Below are positions 1 to 9,141 of a DNA stretch of 46,110 bases, one piece after another; the first letter of the stretch is position 1, and each line of letters starts with the position of its first letter. Position numbers and translations under genes: made by a program. Source of the DNA: an uncultured Bacteroides sp. (GTDB lineage Bacteria; Bacteroidota; Bacteroidia; Bacteroidales; Bacteroidaceae); assembly GCA_944322355.1 (NCBI GenBank), contig CALUOT010000018.1, positions 1 through 46,110 on the forward strand, in the 5' to 3' direction. The notes under the pieces are model-generated. The model worked only from the letters and a program-made list of their open reading frames with translations, was not told the DNA's origin and made no database searches.

Positions 1-971
1 AACTCGATGTCCGTGGCGGCGTTGGCATAGTGGGCCAGCTTCTCGTGGTCGTGGTAGCGGTAGTGGTCGTCGCCGAATCCCAGTGCCTTGTGCCACTTCA
101 GTCGGGTTTCCTTCCACTTGGCGAACCATTCGAGTTCCGTCCCCGGCTTGACGAAGAACTGCATCTCCATCTGTTCGAACTCGCGCATGCGGAAGATGAA
201 TTGCCGTGCGACTATCTCGTTGCGGAAAGCCTTTCCTATCTGGGCGATGCCGAAGGGTATCTTCATGCGTCCGGTCTTCTGTACGTTGAGGTAGTTGACA
301 AAGATGCCTTGTGCCGTTTCGGGCCGGAGGTACACCTTCATGGCACCGTCGGCGGTGGAACCCATCTCGGTGGAGAACATGAGGTTGAACTGACGTACTT
401 CCGTCCAGTTCTTGGTGCCACTGATGGGGCATACGATTTCCTCGTCCAGGATAATCTGGCGCAGTTCGTTCAGGTCCGGCCCGGCGTTCATGGCCTTCGT
501 ATAGCGTTCGTGCAAGGCGTCGCGTTTCTGCTGATGCTCCAATACGCGGGCGTTGGTACTGCGGAACTGTGCTTCATCAAACGCCTCGCCGAACTTCTTG
601 GCTGCCTTAGCCACTTCCTTGGCTATCTTCTCGTCGTACTTGGCAATCTGGTCTTCGATGAGCACATCGGCGCGATAACGCTTCTTCGAATCGCGATTGT
701 CTATCAGCGGGTCGTTGAAGGCATCCACATGTCCACTGGCTTTCCAGATGGTGGGGTGCATAAAGATGGCCGAGTCGATGCCCACGATGTTCTCGTGCAG
801 CAATACCATGCTCTGCCACCAGTATTGCTTGATGTTATTCTTCAGTTCTACGCCATTCTGTCCGTAGTCGTACACGGCTCCCAGGCCGTCATAGATTTCG
901 CTGCTGGGAAATACAAAGCCATACTCCTTGCAGTGCGAAACGAGTTTCTTGAAAACGTCTTCTTGTGCCAT
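1..971 (-). CDS. glyQS: Glycyl-tRNA synthetase, N-terminal part (cut by left window edge)
   Basis: Class II aminoacyl-tRNA synthetase of the homodimeric (eukaryote-like) type; charges tRNA-Gly with glycine in the cytosol. The reading frame starts at the ATG complementary to 969-971 (MAQEDVFKKLVSHCKEYGFV) and stays open for 323 codons to the window edge, so the C-terminal catalytic part and the anticodon-binding domain lie outside. Visible family features are the N-terminal segment with YDYG and the class II motif 2 region (FRNEI...RMREFEQ) encoded at about 170-250. It is transcribed leftwards and has its own -7 box at 1027-1034. Recognition is from the protein sequence; confidence is high although the gene is incomplete. 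Confidence 0.96.
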   Translation of the reverse strand, partial: MAQEDVFKKLVSHCKEYGFVFPSSEIYDGLGAVYDYGQNGVELKNNIKQYWWQSMVLLHENIVGIDSAIFMHPTIWKASGHVDAFNDPLIDNRDSKKRYRADVLIEDQIAKYDEKIAKEVAKAAKKFGEAFDEAQFRSTNARVLEHQQKRDALHERYTKAMNAGPDLNELRQIILDEEIVCPISGTKNWTEVRQFNLMFSTEMGSTADGAMKVYLRPETAQGIFVNYLNVQKTGRMKIPFGIAQIGKAFRNEIVARQFIFRMREFEQMEMQFFVKPGTELEWFAKWKETRLKWHKALGFGDDHYRYHDHEKLAHYANAATDIE

Positions 972-1026
972 TTTTCGTCTATCTGATTTTATAAATTCAT
1001 ATACTTGATACCATGATTAAACGCCG

Positions 1027-1034
1027 CAAAGATA
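1027..1034 (-). promoter_or_regulatory. Bacteroidales -7 promoter box for glyQS
   Basis: The minus strand reads TATCTTTG here, a perfect match to the Bacteroides consensus TAnnTTTG, about 55 bases before the glyQS start codon. A clear -33 TTTG was not found at the expected distance. Confidence 0.7.
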
Positions 1035-1111
1035 GGCATTTCTCTGATACATAAGGCCGAATGCGAGCATTAAATTACATAAATTAGCCCGGCACAGCTG
1101 TTTATGCCACC

Positions 1112-1149
1112 AAAAGAAAGAGGATACATCCCTAAGGACGCATCCTCTT
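1112..1149 (-). terminator. Rho-independent terminator after secDF
   Basis: GAGGATACATCC at 1120-1131 pairs with GGACGCATCCTC at 1136-1147 around a CTAA loop. The stem is 12 bp, and two of its pairs are wobble or mismatched. On the minus strand it is followed by a T-rich stretch, about 35 bases beyond the secDF stop codon. Confidence 0.75.
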
Positions 1150-1182
1150 CGCTTTCCACAAGTTCAAACCTCAAACAAGAGT

Positions 1183-4170
1183 TTATTTCTTAGCGGCTTC
1201 TACTTCCCCGCCCTCGTTCTTCTTCATCAGCTTGTAAGCGATAGGAGAAGCGATGAACAACGAAGAGAAGGTACCGAATACCACACCCAGAATCATGGCG
1301 AAGGAGAAGCTGCGGATGCTCTCACCGCCCAGGATGAAGATAACGACCAACACAATCAGCGTAGACGAACCGGTGAACAAGGTACGCGTCAACGTAGAGT
1401 TCAAGGAATCATTGAACAAACGGAACGTACTGCGCTTAGGATAGAGGTGGAAGTACTCACGCACGCGGTCAAAAATTACCACCTTATCGTTGATTGAATA
1501 ACCGATAGCCGTCAGGATGGCACCTATAAACGTCTGGTCTATCTCCATAGAGAAAGGCAGGATACCCCAGAACATGGAGTAGACGCCCAATATCAATATG
1601 GTGTCGAACGTCAATGCCGCAATAGAGCCCACACTGTACGCAATGTTGCGGAAACGGAACAGGATGTAGAGGCCGATACCCAGCACGGCAAAGATAACAG
1701 CCCATACGGCAGCCACCTTCAAGTCATCAGCAATGCTCGGACCTACCTTCTGCGAGCTGATGATGCTACCACCCGTATGGTTGTCGCGGTCGATGAAAGT
1801 CTCCAGCGAAATGTTCTTGGTGAGCAACGGCTTCAGCAATTCATACAGTTTGGCTTCGATTTCAGAGTCGACATTGCTGCCTTCCTCGTCAATACGGTAG
1901 TTCGTACTGATGCGGACCGTCTTACCATCCGTACCTACAGCAATGACCGTCACATTGGCATCGTCGAACTGGCCTTCCATCAGTTCACGTATTTGCTCTG
2001 GCTCAACCTCTTGTTCAAAACGAACCTGATAATTGCGACCTCCCGTAAAGTCAATGCTCTGGCTCAATCCACGTACGGAAAGGAATGCCAGACATACAAT
2101 GACTATTCCCAAGCCTATGGAGAGCCACGTCTTATTGCGCTTCATGAAATCATAGTGTGTATCTTGAAGTACTCCTCTGGAAAGAGCAGTCTCAAACGTG
2201 AGGTTCAACCACTTATCCTTATTCATAAAGTGTTCAAATACCAAACGGGTCATAAACACAGCGGTAAAGAACGATATAGCGATACCGATAATCAGCGTGG
2301 TAGCAAATCCACGAATAGGCCCCGTACCGAAATAGAACAAAATGACACCGGTAATAATAGACGTGAAGTTAGAGTCGAAGATAGCAGAGAAGGCATTGGA
2401 ATAACCGTCCTTCAAGGCATCTTTTACTTTCTTGCCCAAACGAAGTTCTTCCTTCGTACGCTCAAAAATCAACACATTGGCATCCACTGCCATACCCAAT
2501 GACAATACCAAACCGGCGATACCAGACATGGTTAGTGCAGCCTGGAAAGAAGAAAGGATACCCAAAGTAAAGAAGAAGTTGAGCAACAAGGCTCCATTAG
2601 CTACCATACCGGCCGTGAAGCCATACATAGAGCAAACGTATACCATCAACAGAATAAAGGCAACGATACACGAAACGATACCAGCATTGATAGATTCTTG
2701 TCCCAGTGACGGACCTACGATATCTTCCTGTACGATGTGAGCAGGAGCCGGCATTTTACCTGAATTCAATACGTTAGCCAAGTCCTTTGCTTCTTCAGGA
2801 GTGAAGTTCCCGGTGATTTGCGAACGTCCTCCGGTAATTTCATTCATAACGTTCGGAGCAGAATATACATAGTTATCCAAAACGATAGCAATGCTACGAC
2901 CTACGTTTTGCTTGGTCAGCTGTGCCCAACGACGTGACCCGTCAGTATTCATCGTCATACCCACAGCAGGATGTCCGTATTGGTCAAATTCGTCAGTCGC
3001 ATTCATAATTACGTCGCCCTCCAAAGGTGCTTTGCCATTACGTTCTGTTGAACGGATAGCATACAACTCAAAGGTTTGAGCTTTCGGATCGAACGATACA
3101 GCCGAAACGCCCCACTTCAGGCGTAAGTCCTTGGGGAACTGGGCTGCCACTTCCGGCATAGCCAAATATTTGTTCACTTCAGCCGTATCCTTATAGTTAA
3201 CATAAGCCACTACCGGACCACCAGCTGTATTCACTTGCATCAAAGCAAACAATGGATGTTCTTTCTTATATTGAGCTAAACCGGCATCTTGGCTAGTAGC
3301 AGTCCCCTTCAAAGCAGCAGCCAAACTATCGGTTGTACTGGTGGCTGTTTTAGGAGCTTCTACCACTTCCTCTTTCACGGAAGCCGTGTCTGCATCCAAC
3401 GCTAAGATGCTACGCAACTTAGCATCAGCCAACTGCATATAGGGAGCAATGTCTTTGGAACTGTAAGTTTCCCAGAATTCCAAATTAGCCGATCCTTGTA
3501 ACAATTTTCTGACACGTTCAGGTTCTTTAATACCCGGAAGTTCAACCATGATACGACCCATTTTGTCTTCCAGACTTTGGATATTCGGCTGAACCACACC
3601 AAAGCGGTCGATACGGGTACGCAATACGTTGTATGAGTTCTCAACGGCAGCCTTTACTTCTGAGCGAAGCACTGCTTCCACTTGAGCATCTGTCGATTTT
3701 TGGTTTACTTTGTCTTTCAACTGCTGTGTAGCGAACAGTTGAGCCAATGTGGCTTCTGGAGCCAATTTGTGATACTCTCTGACGAATAAGGTAATAATGT
3801 CATCTTGGCTTGTTTTAGCCTGTTGCGCAGCATTTGCCAGGGCTTGATTGAAAGCTGCATCCGGCTTATTATCGGCCAATGCTTTGATGACATCCGGTAC
3901 TGAAACTTCAAGGATGACGTTCATACCACCTTTCAGGTCCAGACCCAAACCGATTTCCATCTCACGACAATCTTTCAGGCTCCAGTTCCATAACCACACT
4001 TTTTCGTTGGCCAACGAATCCAGATAGTCTTGTTCCACTTTCGGGTCTCCTTTAGCAAACTCTTTTGCTTTATTCGTATAGTGACGAGTCACAAAAGAGA
4101 AAGACAAGTAGAACAAGCATACCAAGGTGAGTAAAACTGCAAAAGCCTTTACAAATCCTTTGTTTTGCAT
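1183..4170 (-). CDS. secDF: Protein translocase subunit SecDF (fused SecD and SecF)
   Basis: Single 995-aa polypeptide combining SecD and SecF, the accessory membrane subunits that use the proton motive force to pull exported proteins through SecYEG. SecD features: an N-terminal membrane segment, the GLDLKGGMNVILEV strand after it, a large periplasmic region, and the helix motif FERTKEELRLGK near the middle. The SecF half starts around residue 660 and shows SIDFTGGRNYQVRF, DKVVIFDRVREYF and the terminal membrane helices. Between the SecD periplasmic subdomains there is an extra Thr/Ala-rich segment (about residues 250-300) that makes this longer than the E. coli parts combined. It has its own -7 box at 4230-4237 and a terminator downstream. 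Fusion of the two subunits is normal in Bacteroidetes. Confidence 0.97.
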   Translation of the reverse strand: MQNKGFVKAFAVLLTLVCLFYLSFSFVTRHYTNKAKEFAKGDPKVEQDYLDSLANEKVWLWNWSLKDCREMEIGLGLDLKGGMNVILEVSVPDVIKALADNKPDAAFNQALANAAQQAKTSQDDIITLFVREYHKLAPEATLAQLFATQQLKDKVNQKSTDAQVEAVLRSEVKAAVENSYNVLRTRIDRFGVVQPNIQSLEDKMGRIMVELPGIKEPERVRKLLQGSANLEFWETYSSKDIAPYMQLADAKLRSILALDADTASVKEEVVEAPKTATSTTDSLAAALKGTATSQDAGLAQYKKEHPLFALMQVNTAGGPVVAYVNYKDTAEVNKYLAMPEVAAQFPKDLRLKWGVSAVSFDPKAQTFELYAIRSTERNGKAPLEGDVIMNATDEFDQYGHPAVGMTMNTDGSRRWAQLTKQNVGRSIAIVLDNYVYSAPNVMNEITGGRSQITGNFTPEEAKDLANVLNSGKMPAPAHIVQEDIVGPSLGQESINAGIVSCIVAFILLMVYVCSMYGFTAGMVANGALLLNFFFTLGILSSFQAALTMSGIAGLVLSLGMAVDANVLIFERTKEELRLGKKVKDALKDGYSNAFSAIFDSNFTSIITGVILFYFGTGPIRGFATTLIIGIAISFFTAVFMTRLVFEHFMNKDKWLNLTFETALSRGVLQDTHYDFMKRNKTWLSIGLGIVIVCLAFLSVRGLSQSIDFTGGRNYQVRFEQEVEPEQIRELMEGQFDDANVTVIAVGTDGKTVRISTNYRIDEEGSNVDSEIEAKLYELLKPLLTKNISLETFIDRDNHTGGSIISSQKVGPSIADDLKVAAVWAVIFAVLGIGLYILFRFRNIAYSVGSIAALTFDTILILGVYSMFWGILPFSMEIDQTFIGAILTAIGYSINDKVVIFDRVREYFHLYPKRSTFRLFNDSLNSTLTRTLFTGSSTLIVLVVIFILGGESIRSFSFAMILGVVFGTFSSLFIASPIAYKLMKKNEGGEVEAAKK

Positions 4171-4229
4171 GTTACTTTTAATTTATTATGATTAGTTTAT
4201 TAATTAATTTCTGCACTTTTACAAGGCTG

Positions 4230-4237
4230 CAAATATA
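4230..4237 (-). promoter_or_regulatory. -7 promoter box for secDF
   Basis: The minus strand reads TATATTTG, matching TAnnTTTG, about 60 bases upstream of the secDF ATG. The 136-base gap 4171-4306 is otherwise AT-rich, with no further structure seen. Confidence 0.65.
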
Positions 4238-4306
4238 GTTCTTTTTTCACAATCTATTACTTCTTATTGCCATTTTTTTCTATTTCGAAGTGGTGTACAG
4301 GATCAG

Positions 4307-5407
4307 TCATTCTTTTTTAGTGATATAACACCAGATCGGATAGTGGTCAGAATCCTTCATGCGATTGTCTACCGAACAATGGTAAGTTCGCAAGTTCTTA
4401 CTCACTAAAATATGGTCTATTCGAAAATAAAACTTATTCTGATTGTATGAAATTCCCAGTCCTTGTCCCGATTGTGTGAAAGCATCATACAGGTTCTGAC
4501 CAACGACCCGATGTGTATAGGATATCGGCGTGTCATTAAAATCACCGCATACAATGATGAACGCATGTCTGCTCCTCTGAACAAATCGAGCCACACTATC
4601 GGCTTGTACGGCCCGTATAGCTGAAGCTTCGGCCAATTTCCTGATGAGCAACTTGGAACCACTCTTCACTTTGTCTTTTCCAGGATCGGCCCACATGCCT
4701 TCATATACTTTCTTGTCTTCAGCTGTCAGTTTATTGGATTCCAGATGGTTATTAATCAATAGAACCGTATCTGAACCTATTTTCAATTCATAAGCAACCG
4801 AACCATTACTACTACTGGCATATCGTAACTTTCGAGCCGAAAGAATAGGATATTTAGAATAACAAGCCACTCGGTTAAAGCTTTCCGAAGAATTGCCTAA
4901 TTTATCAATGTGCTTATAGGGATAAGCTTTCAGCTCCCGGTCAATATCAGCTTGGGTGAGAAACCTCCTCGAGGAATTCGTGGCAAATTCTTGCAGACAC
5001 AAGATGTCCGCCTCGCTTTGTTGCAAGTAAGTCAATATCGGATTCTTCCCGTCTTTCTTAGTACAACCGCCAAAGCTCATCACATTATATGACAAGACCT
5101 TCAAACAATTTTCAGGAAGTGGGTCAAAACGGAAATTGATAGGCAGATAAGTACGTATCTGACCATAACAAAGCAACATACAACATAAAGGAAGCAATGC
5201 CACTTTATACTGGCGCACTACCAGCCAGAAAAGCAGAAAAAAAACATTAGCCAACAGAAAGATAGGAAAAGACAAGCCCAGGCATGAACGCACCGGATGC
5301 ACCGTCGGCTGTATGTATGGGCTATAAGCCACCAATAGCAATAAGATGGCAAACAGCGCATTGATACTTCCCAAGAGGAGAACGGTAAAACTCCGGATAA
5401 TTTTCAT
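4307..5407 (-). CDS. Membrane-anchored endonuclease/exonuclease/phosphatase family protein
   Basis: 366 aa. The first about 90 residues hold three hydrophobic segments predicted to anchor the protein in the inner membrane. Residues about 101-366 form an EEP (DNase I-like) domain. Metal and catalytic motifs are present: SYNVM (N109), CLQEF (E140), NNHLES (H221), CGDFND (D289, N291), IDHIL (D331, H332) and SDHYP (D354, H355). The full set argues for an active phosphodiesterase or phosphatase, but the substrate (nucleic acid, phospholipid or sugar phosphate) cannot be told from sequence. Nine bases separate it from the upstream rhomboid gene, so it is probably the last gene of the rhomboid operon starting near 7055. 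Such EEP proteins next to rhomboids are a common Bacteroidales arrangement as far as I recall. Confidence 0.88.
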   Translation of the reverse strand: MKIIRSFTVLLLGSINALFAILLLLVAYSPYIQPTVHPVRSCLGLSFPIFLLANVFFLLFWLVVRQYKVALLPLCCMLLCYGQIRTYLPINFRFDPLPENCLKVLSYNVMSFGGCTKKDGKNPILTYLQQSEADILCLQEFATNSSRRFLTQADIDRELKAYPYKHIDKLGNSSESFNRVACYSKYPILSARKLRYASSSNGSVAYELKIGSDTVLLINNHLESNKLTAEDKKVYEGMWADPGKDKVKSGSKLLIRKLAEASAIRAVQADSVARFVQRSRHAFIIVCGDFNDTPISYTHRVVGQNLYDAFTQSGQGLGISYNQNKFYFRIDHILVSKNLRTYHCSVDNRMKDSDHYPIWCYITKKE

Positions 5408-5416
5408 AAGGATTGA

Positions 5417-6310
5417 TTATCGTTTGCTGGCATCGAACAGACTTTTTTTCTCATCATTGGTTAAGCTTTCATAGCCAGACTTTTTCAATTTGTCGAGTAT
5501 GCGATCTATTTCTTCCGACTGGCTTTTCTTGCGAGCATTGTAATCATAATCCTTCTGTCGATCGCTTCCCCCATAATGAACTTTCATTTTAGGCTTACGG
5601 GGACGAGCTATGAAAAGTGAAACAATGGCATCCCACAACTTATTAATCCATAACGTAAGATCAGTCCCCTTACTTAATCCAACTGCAAATCCCAAACCCG
5701 TCAAGGCACCACCTAAATGAGCGATATGCCCACCTGCATTATCTGAAGTAATGAAAAGCAAATCGAGCCCGATGACAATCAATGCCAGATATTTCAATCG
5801 CACCGCCCCAAAGAAAAGGAGCTGAATACTATAGTTAGGCGCCCGATAAGCAGTGGCAGCTACAATGGCCAATACGGATGCCGATGCCCCCAGCAACCAG
5901 GAATGTTCGACCATCGGGGTGAAATAAGGGAATACATTATAGGCTATCATATAAAGCAGACCGCCTCCAATTCCTCCCATCAAATAAATCCCACGTAAGT
6001 GTTTAGCCGAAAAAAATTGCAAAAACAGCATGCCAAACCAATACAACCAAAGCATATTGAACAAAATATGCAACAGCCCTGCATGCATAAACATATAGGT
6101 GAGCAAGGTCCATGGTTGCCAAGCGAAACGGCCGAAAGAAGCGGGCAATTCTAACCAGCAAAGCGCACCGTCCAGATTTTGATTGAAAAGCATAAACAAT
6201 ACGCGCGCCAGCATAATCACGACAAATACGGCCGCATTAATATATATTAATTGGATGCAAGTATTACCCCGCTGAAATTTATTTTTCAGTTCAGTTATAA
6301 TAGTAACCAT
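5417..6310 (-). CDS. Rhomboid family intramembrane serine protease with cytoplasmic C-terminal tail
   Basis: 297 aa, polytopic. Rhomboid signatures: HAGLLHILFNM in the loop and second helix, the nucleophile motif GASAS, and the catalytic histidine in GGHIAHLGGALTG. These indicate an active Ser-His dyad that cleaves membrane-spanning substrates. Residues about 230-297 form a charged, soluble tail containing YDYNARKKSQSEEIDRIL and a C-terminal helix ending in LFDASKR, a feature seen in one of the two rhomboids of many Bacteroidetes. The start codon (ATG complementary to 6308-6310) lies inside the upstream rhomboid gene, so 20 bases overlap and the two are probably translationally coupled. Confidence 0.93.
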   Translation of the reverse strand: MVTIITELKNKFQRGNTCIQLIYINAAVFVVIMLARVLFMLFNQNLDGALCWLELPASFGRFAWQPWTLLTYMFMHAGLLHILFNMLWLYWFGMLFLQFFSAKHLRGIYLMGGIGGGLLYMIAYNVFPYFTPMVEHSWLLGASASVLAIVAATAYRAPNYSIQLLFFGAVRLKYLALIVIGLDLLFITSDNAGGHIAHLGGALTGLGFAVGLSKGTDLTLWINKLWDAIVSLFIARPRKPKMKVHYGGSDRQKDYDYNARKKSQSEEIDRILDKLKKSGYESLTNDEKKSLFDASKR

Positions 6311-7025
6311 TTCCTCTGTTTTTATTTTTCCAATACATAATCAGGATAAAACCGAAAATCATACCTCCCAAGTGGGCAAAGTGAGCCACATTATCGCCGG
6401 CCGTATTGGCCAAACCTGAATAAAGTTCAATGACCGCATAACCGATCACAAAATATTTCGCCTTGATAGGCATCGGCAAAGGAAAAATAAACATCGGCTG
6501 GTTGGGAAACAACATACCAAAACCCAACAAAATAGCATATACGGCTCCCGATGCGCCTACGGTCGAAGAATTCAGAACCAGATTCAGGCTTGCCATCGTA
6601 GGGTCGACAAAATTCATATTCGACTGCAACGCCTTGGCTCCCTGATCAAAAACGGCTTGTATGGCCTCCGGCCCCATACCCGATTCGATGGTGAAATAAC
6701 GGATAGCTGTCACCACCTCTTGTATCAATCCGGCACCGATACCACATATTAAATAATAAAACAGAAAACGTTTCGGCCCCCATACCTGCTCCAAGATACG
6801 CCCGAACATCCAAACGGCAAACATATTGAAGAAAATATGTGCAAAGCCCGCATGCATGAACATGTAAGTAATCAACTGGGCTGCATTGAATCTTTCGGAT
6901 AAAATAAAATGCAATCCCAAATAATCGGCCAAATCTATCCCATAACTATCGGCCACAATTGTACCGAGGAACATCAGTACATTTATTATCAGCAGGTTTT
7001 TAGTTACTGTCGGTATGTTATTCAT
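6291..7025 (-). CDS. Rhomboid family intramembrane serine protease
   Basis: 244 aa, six or seven membrane helices. It shows the rhomboid motifs HAGFAHIFFNMFAVWMFG, the nucleophile GASGAVYAIL and the catalytic histidine in NVAHFAHLGGMIFG. It differs from the following rhomboid mainly by lacking the charged C-terminal tail and by a longer loop after the third helix (about residues 110-150). It is the first gene of a three-gene minus-strand operon (rhomboid, rhomboid, EEP protein) with a -7 box at 7055-7062. Two rhomboids in tandem suggest division of labour or a duplicated ancestor; substrates are unknown. Confidence 0.94.
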   Translation of the reverse strand: MNNIPTVTKNLLIINVLMFLGTIVADSYGIDLADYLGLHFILSERFNAAQLITYMFMHAGFAHIFFNMFAVWMFGRILEQVWGPKRFLFYYLICGIGAGLIQEVVTAIRYFTIESGMGPEAIQAVFDQGAKALQSNMNFVDPTMASLNLVLNSSTVGASGAVYAILLGFGMLFPNQPMFIFPLPMPIKAKYFVIGYAVIELYSGLANTAGDNVAHFAHLGGMIFGFILIMYWKNKNRGNGYYYN

Positions 7026-7054
7026 ATATAATCACTATTCATTCAACTTGCGGG

Positions 7055-7062
7055 CAAAGATA
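7055..7062 (-). promoter_or_regulatory. -7 promoter box for the rhomboid operon
   Basis: The minus strand reads TATCTTTG, a perfect TAnnTTTG match, 30 bases before the first rhomboid start. It faces away from the argS promoter in the divergent region 7026-7162. Confidence 0.7.
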
Positions 7063-7128
7063 ATATAAAAAAGTGAGATACGGCACATGTCGGATGGGAA
7101 GCATTATGCTTTTGTGAGAAATACTTCG

Positions 7129-7136
7129 TATCTTTG
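7129..7136 (+). promoter_or_regulatory. -7 promoter box for argS
   Basis: TATCTTTG, a perfect TAnnTTTG match, 26 bases upstream of the argS ATG. A TTTG occurs at 7111-7114, but the 14-base spacing is shorter than usual for a -33 element. Confidence 0.7.
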
Positions 7137-7162
7137 CACGCACAGAAAACGTTTTTAACATT

Positions 7163-8983
7163 ATGGATATACAACAAAAACTGGCAGCGTCCGTCATTAA
7201 CGGACTGAAAGCGCTATACGGACAGGAAGTACCTGCCGCACAAGTGCAACTACAGAAAACCAAAAAAGAGTTTGAAGGACACCTGACCTTGGTCGTTTTT
7301 CCTTTCCTGCGCATGTCAAAGAAAGGTCCCGAACAAACGGCACAGGAAATCGGAGAGTATCTGCAAACCAATGAACCGACATTAGTGGCCAAGTTCAACG
7401 TTATCAAAGGATTCCTGAACCTGACCATCGCCTCATCCGCATGGATTGAATTGCTAAACGTCATTCAGGCCGACGAACACTACGGACTGACCTATGCCAC
7501 CGAGCAATCGCCCTTGGTCATGATAGAATATTCATCGCCCAACACCAACAAACCGCTTCACTTGGGACACGTGCGCAATAACCTCCTGGGTAATGCCTTG
7601 GCCAACATTATGGCTGCCAATGGTAATCGTGTCGTAAAAACAAACATCGTAAACGACCGCGGCATACACATCTGCAAATCCATGCTGGCTTGGTTAAAGT
7701 ATGGTAATGGCGAAACTCCGGAATCATCCGGCAAGAAAGGCGACCATCTGATAGGCGACTATTACGTGGCTTTCGACAAACACTATAAAGCAGAAGTAAA
7801 AGAGCTAATGCCCCGCTATCAGGCCGAAGGTCTGAATGAAGAAGAAGCCAAAGCCAAAGCGGAAGCCGAAGCTCCCCTGATGAAAGAAGCTCGCGAGATG
7901 CTGGTGAAATGGGAAGCAGGCGACCCCGAAGTACGTGCCTTGTGGAAGAAGATGAACGACTGGGTATATGCCGGTTTCGACGAGACTTACAAGTTGATGG
8001 GAGTGACGTTCGACAAGATTTATTATGAGTCGAATACCTATCTCGAAGGTAAGAAGAAGGTGCTTGAAGGGCTAGAGAAAGGACTCTTCTACCGCAAGGA
8101 AGATGGCTCCGTATGGGCCGACCTCACTTCCGAAGGACTTGACCATAAATTGTTGTTACGCGCCGATGGTACTTCGGTCTATATGACCCAAGACATTGGT
8201 ACGGCCGAACAGCGCTTTGCCGACTATCCTATCGACAAGATGATTTACGTAGTGGGTAATGAACAAAACTACCATTTCCAAGTACTTTCCATTTTGCTCG
8301 ACCGACTGGGCTTCGAATGGGGAAAGAGCCTAGTACATTTTTCCTACGGCATGGTCGAACTGCCCGAAGGAAAGATGAAAAGCCGCGAAGGTACCGTAGT
8401 GGATGCTGACGACTTGATGGCTGAAATGATAGAAACTGCTAAGGAGACCAGTGGAGAATTGGGTAAACTGGACGGACTGACACAAGCCGAAGCTGACGAC
8501 ATAGCCCGCATCGTAGGACTGGGTGCCTTGAAATACTTCATCTTGAAAGTAGACGCCCGCAAGAACATGACTTTCAATCCCAAAGAATCTATCGACTTCA
8601 ATGGCAATACGGGACCTTTCATCCAATACACCTATGCCCGCATTCGCTCCGTACTCCGTAAGGCAGCAGAAGCAGGCATCGCTATCCCCGAGCAACTGCA
8701 CGCCGGCATTGAGCTGAGCACCAAGGAAGAAGGCCTGATTCAAATGATAGCCGACTTTGCTTCTATCGTAAAACAAGCCGGTGAAGACTACAGCCCGTCC
8801 ATCATAGCCAACTATTGCTACGACTTGGTGAAAGAGTACAATCAATTCTACCATGACTTCAGCATCCTACGCGAAGAGAACCCCGACGTCAAGCTGTTCC
8901 GTCTGGCTTTGTCGCGTGAAGTATCCAAGGTAGTCCGTCTAGGCATGGGCTTACTGGGCATTGAAGTACCGGAACGCATGTAA
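7163..8983 (+). CDS. argS: Arginyl-tRNA synthetase
   Basis: 606 aa, class I synthetase that charges tRNA-Arg. An N-terminal additional domain (residues 1-110) is followed by the HIGH motif as HLGHVRNN near residue 133. The KMSKS-like loop is KMKSREG near residue 410, and the C-terminal helical anticodon-binding domain ends in EVPERM. The SSPNTNKPLHLGHV context is typical of ArgRS. The start at 7163 fits the promoter at 7129-7136 and a short leader. It is monocistronic and converges on the GH84 gene; the gap between them carries a palindrome array (9009-9088). Confidence 0.97.
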   Translation: MDIQQKLAASVINGLKALYGQEVPAAQVQLQKTKKEFEGHLTLVVFPFLRMSKKGPEQTAQEIGEYLQTNEPTLVAKFNVIKGFLNLTIASSAWIELLNVIQADEHYGLTYATEQSPLVMIEYSSPNTNKPLHLGHVRNNLLGNALANIMAANGNRVVKTNIVNDRGIHICKSMLAWLKYGNGETPESSGKKGDHLIGDYYVAFDKHYKAEVKELMPRYQAEGLNEEEAKAKAEAEAPLMKEAREMLVKWEAGDPEVRALWKKMNDWVYAGFDETYKLMGVTFDKIYYESNTYLEGKKKVLEGLEKGLFYRKEDGSVWADLTSEGLDHKLLLRADGTSVYMTQDIGTAEQRFADYPIDKMIYVVGNEQNYHFQVLSILLDRLGFEWGKSLVHFSYGMVELPEGKMKSREGTVVDADDLMAEMIETAKETSGELGKLDGLTQAEADDIARIVGLGALKYFILKVDARKNMTFNPKESIDFNGNTGPFIQYTYARIRSVLRKAAEAGIAIPEQLHAGIELSTKEEGLIQMIADFASIVKQAGEDYSPSIIANYCYDLVKEYNQFYHDFSILREENPDVKLFRLALSREVSKVVRLGMGLLGIEVPERM

Positions 8984-9008
8984 TTGTACTTCCGTTTCCT
9001 TTAAAGAG

Positions 9009-9088
9009 ACCGTCGTTCACATTAGGATGAGACAACCTTTCACATACGAATGTGACATACATTCTCAACTAATGTGAACGATGGTTCC
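9009..9088. repeat. Degenerate 23-bp-period palindromic array between argS and the GH84 gene
   Basis: Three 18-bp units starting at 9016 (TTCACATTAGGATGAGAC), 9039 (TTCACATACGAATGTGAC) and 9062 (TTCTCAACTAATGTGAAC) are each followed by 5 bases. A further TTCC at 9085 keeps the 23-bp step. The middle unit contains the hairpin TCACAT-ACGA-ATGTGA (9040-9055). The outer arms also pair over distance: ACCGTCGTTCACATTAG (9009-9025) with CTAATGTGAACGATGGT (9069-9085), one wobble. It sits between convergent 3' ends and may act as a bidirectional terminator or RNA-stabilising structure. No T-run follows. Confidence 0.7.
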
Positions 9089-9141
9089 TCCTCAAGAAGG
9101 TAAGGCCTTGTCGAAGAAGAGCCACCGCCTTCTCCAAACTT

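Noticed and set aside
30-986. Long plus-strand ORF of 318 codons
   Set aside because: It is antisense to glyQS, which has unmistakable synthetase motifs; the plus-strand product resembles nothing and has biased composition.
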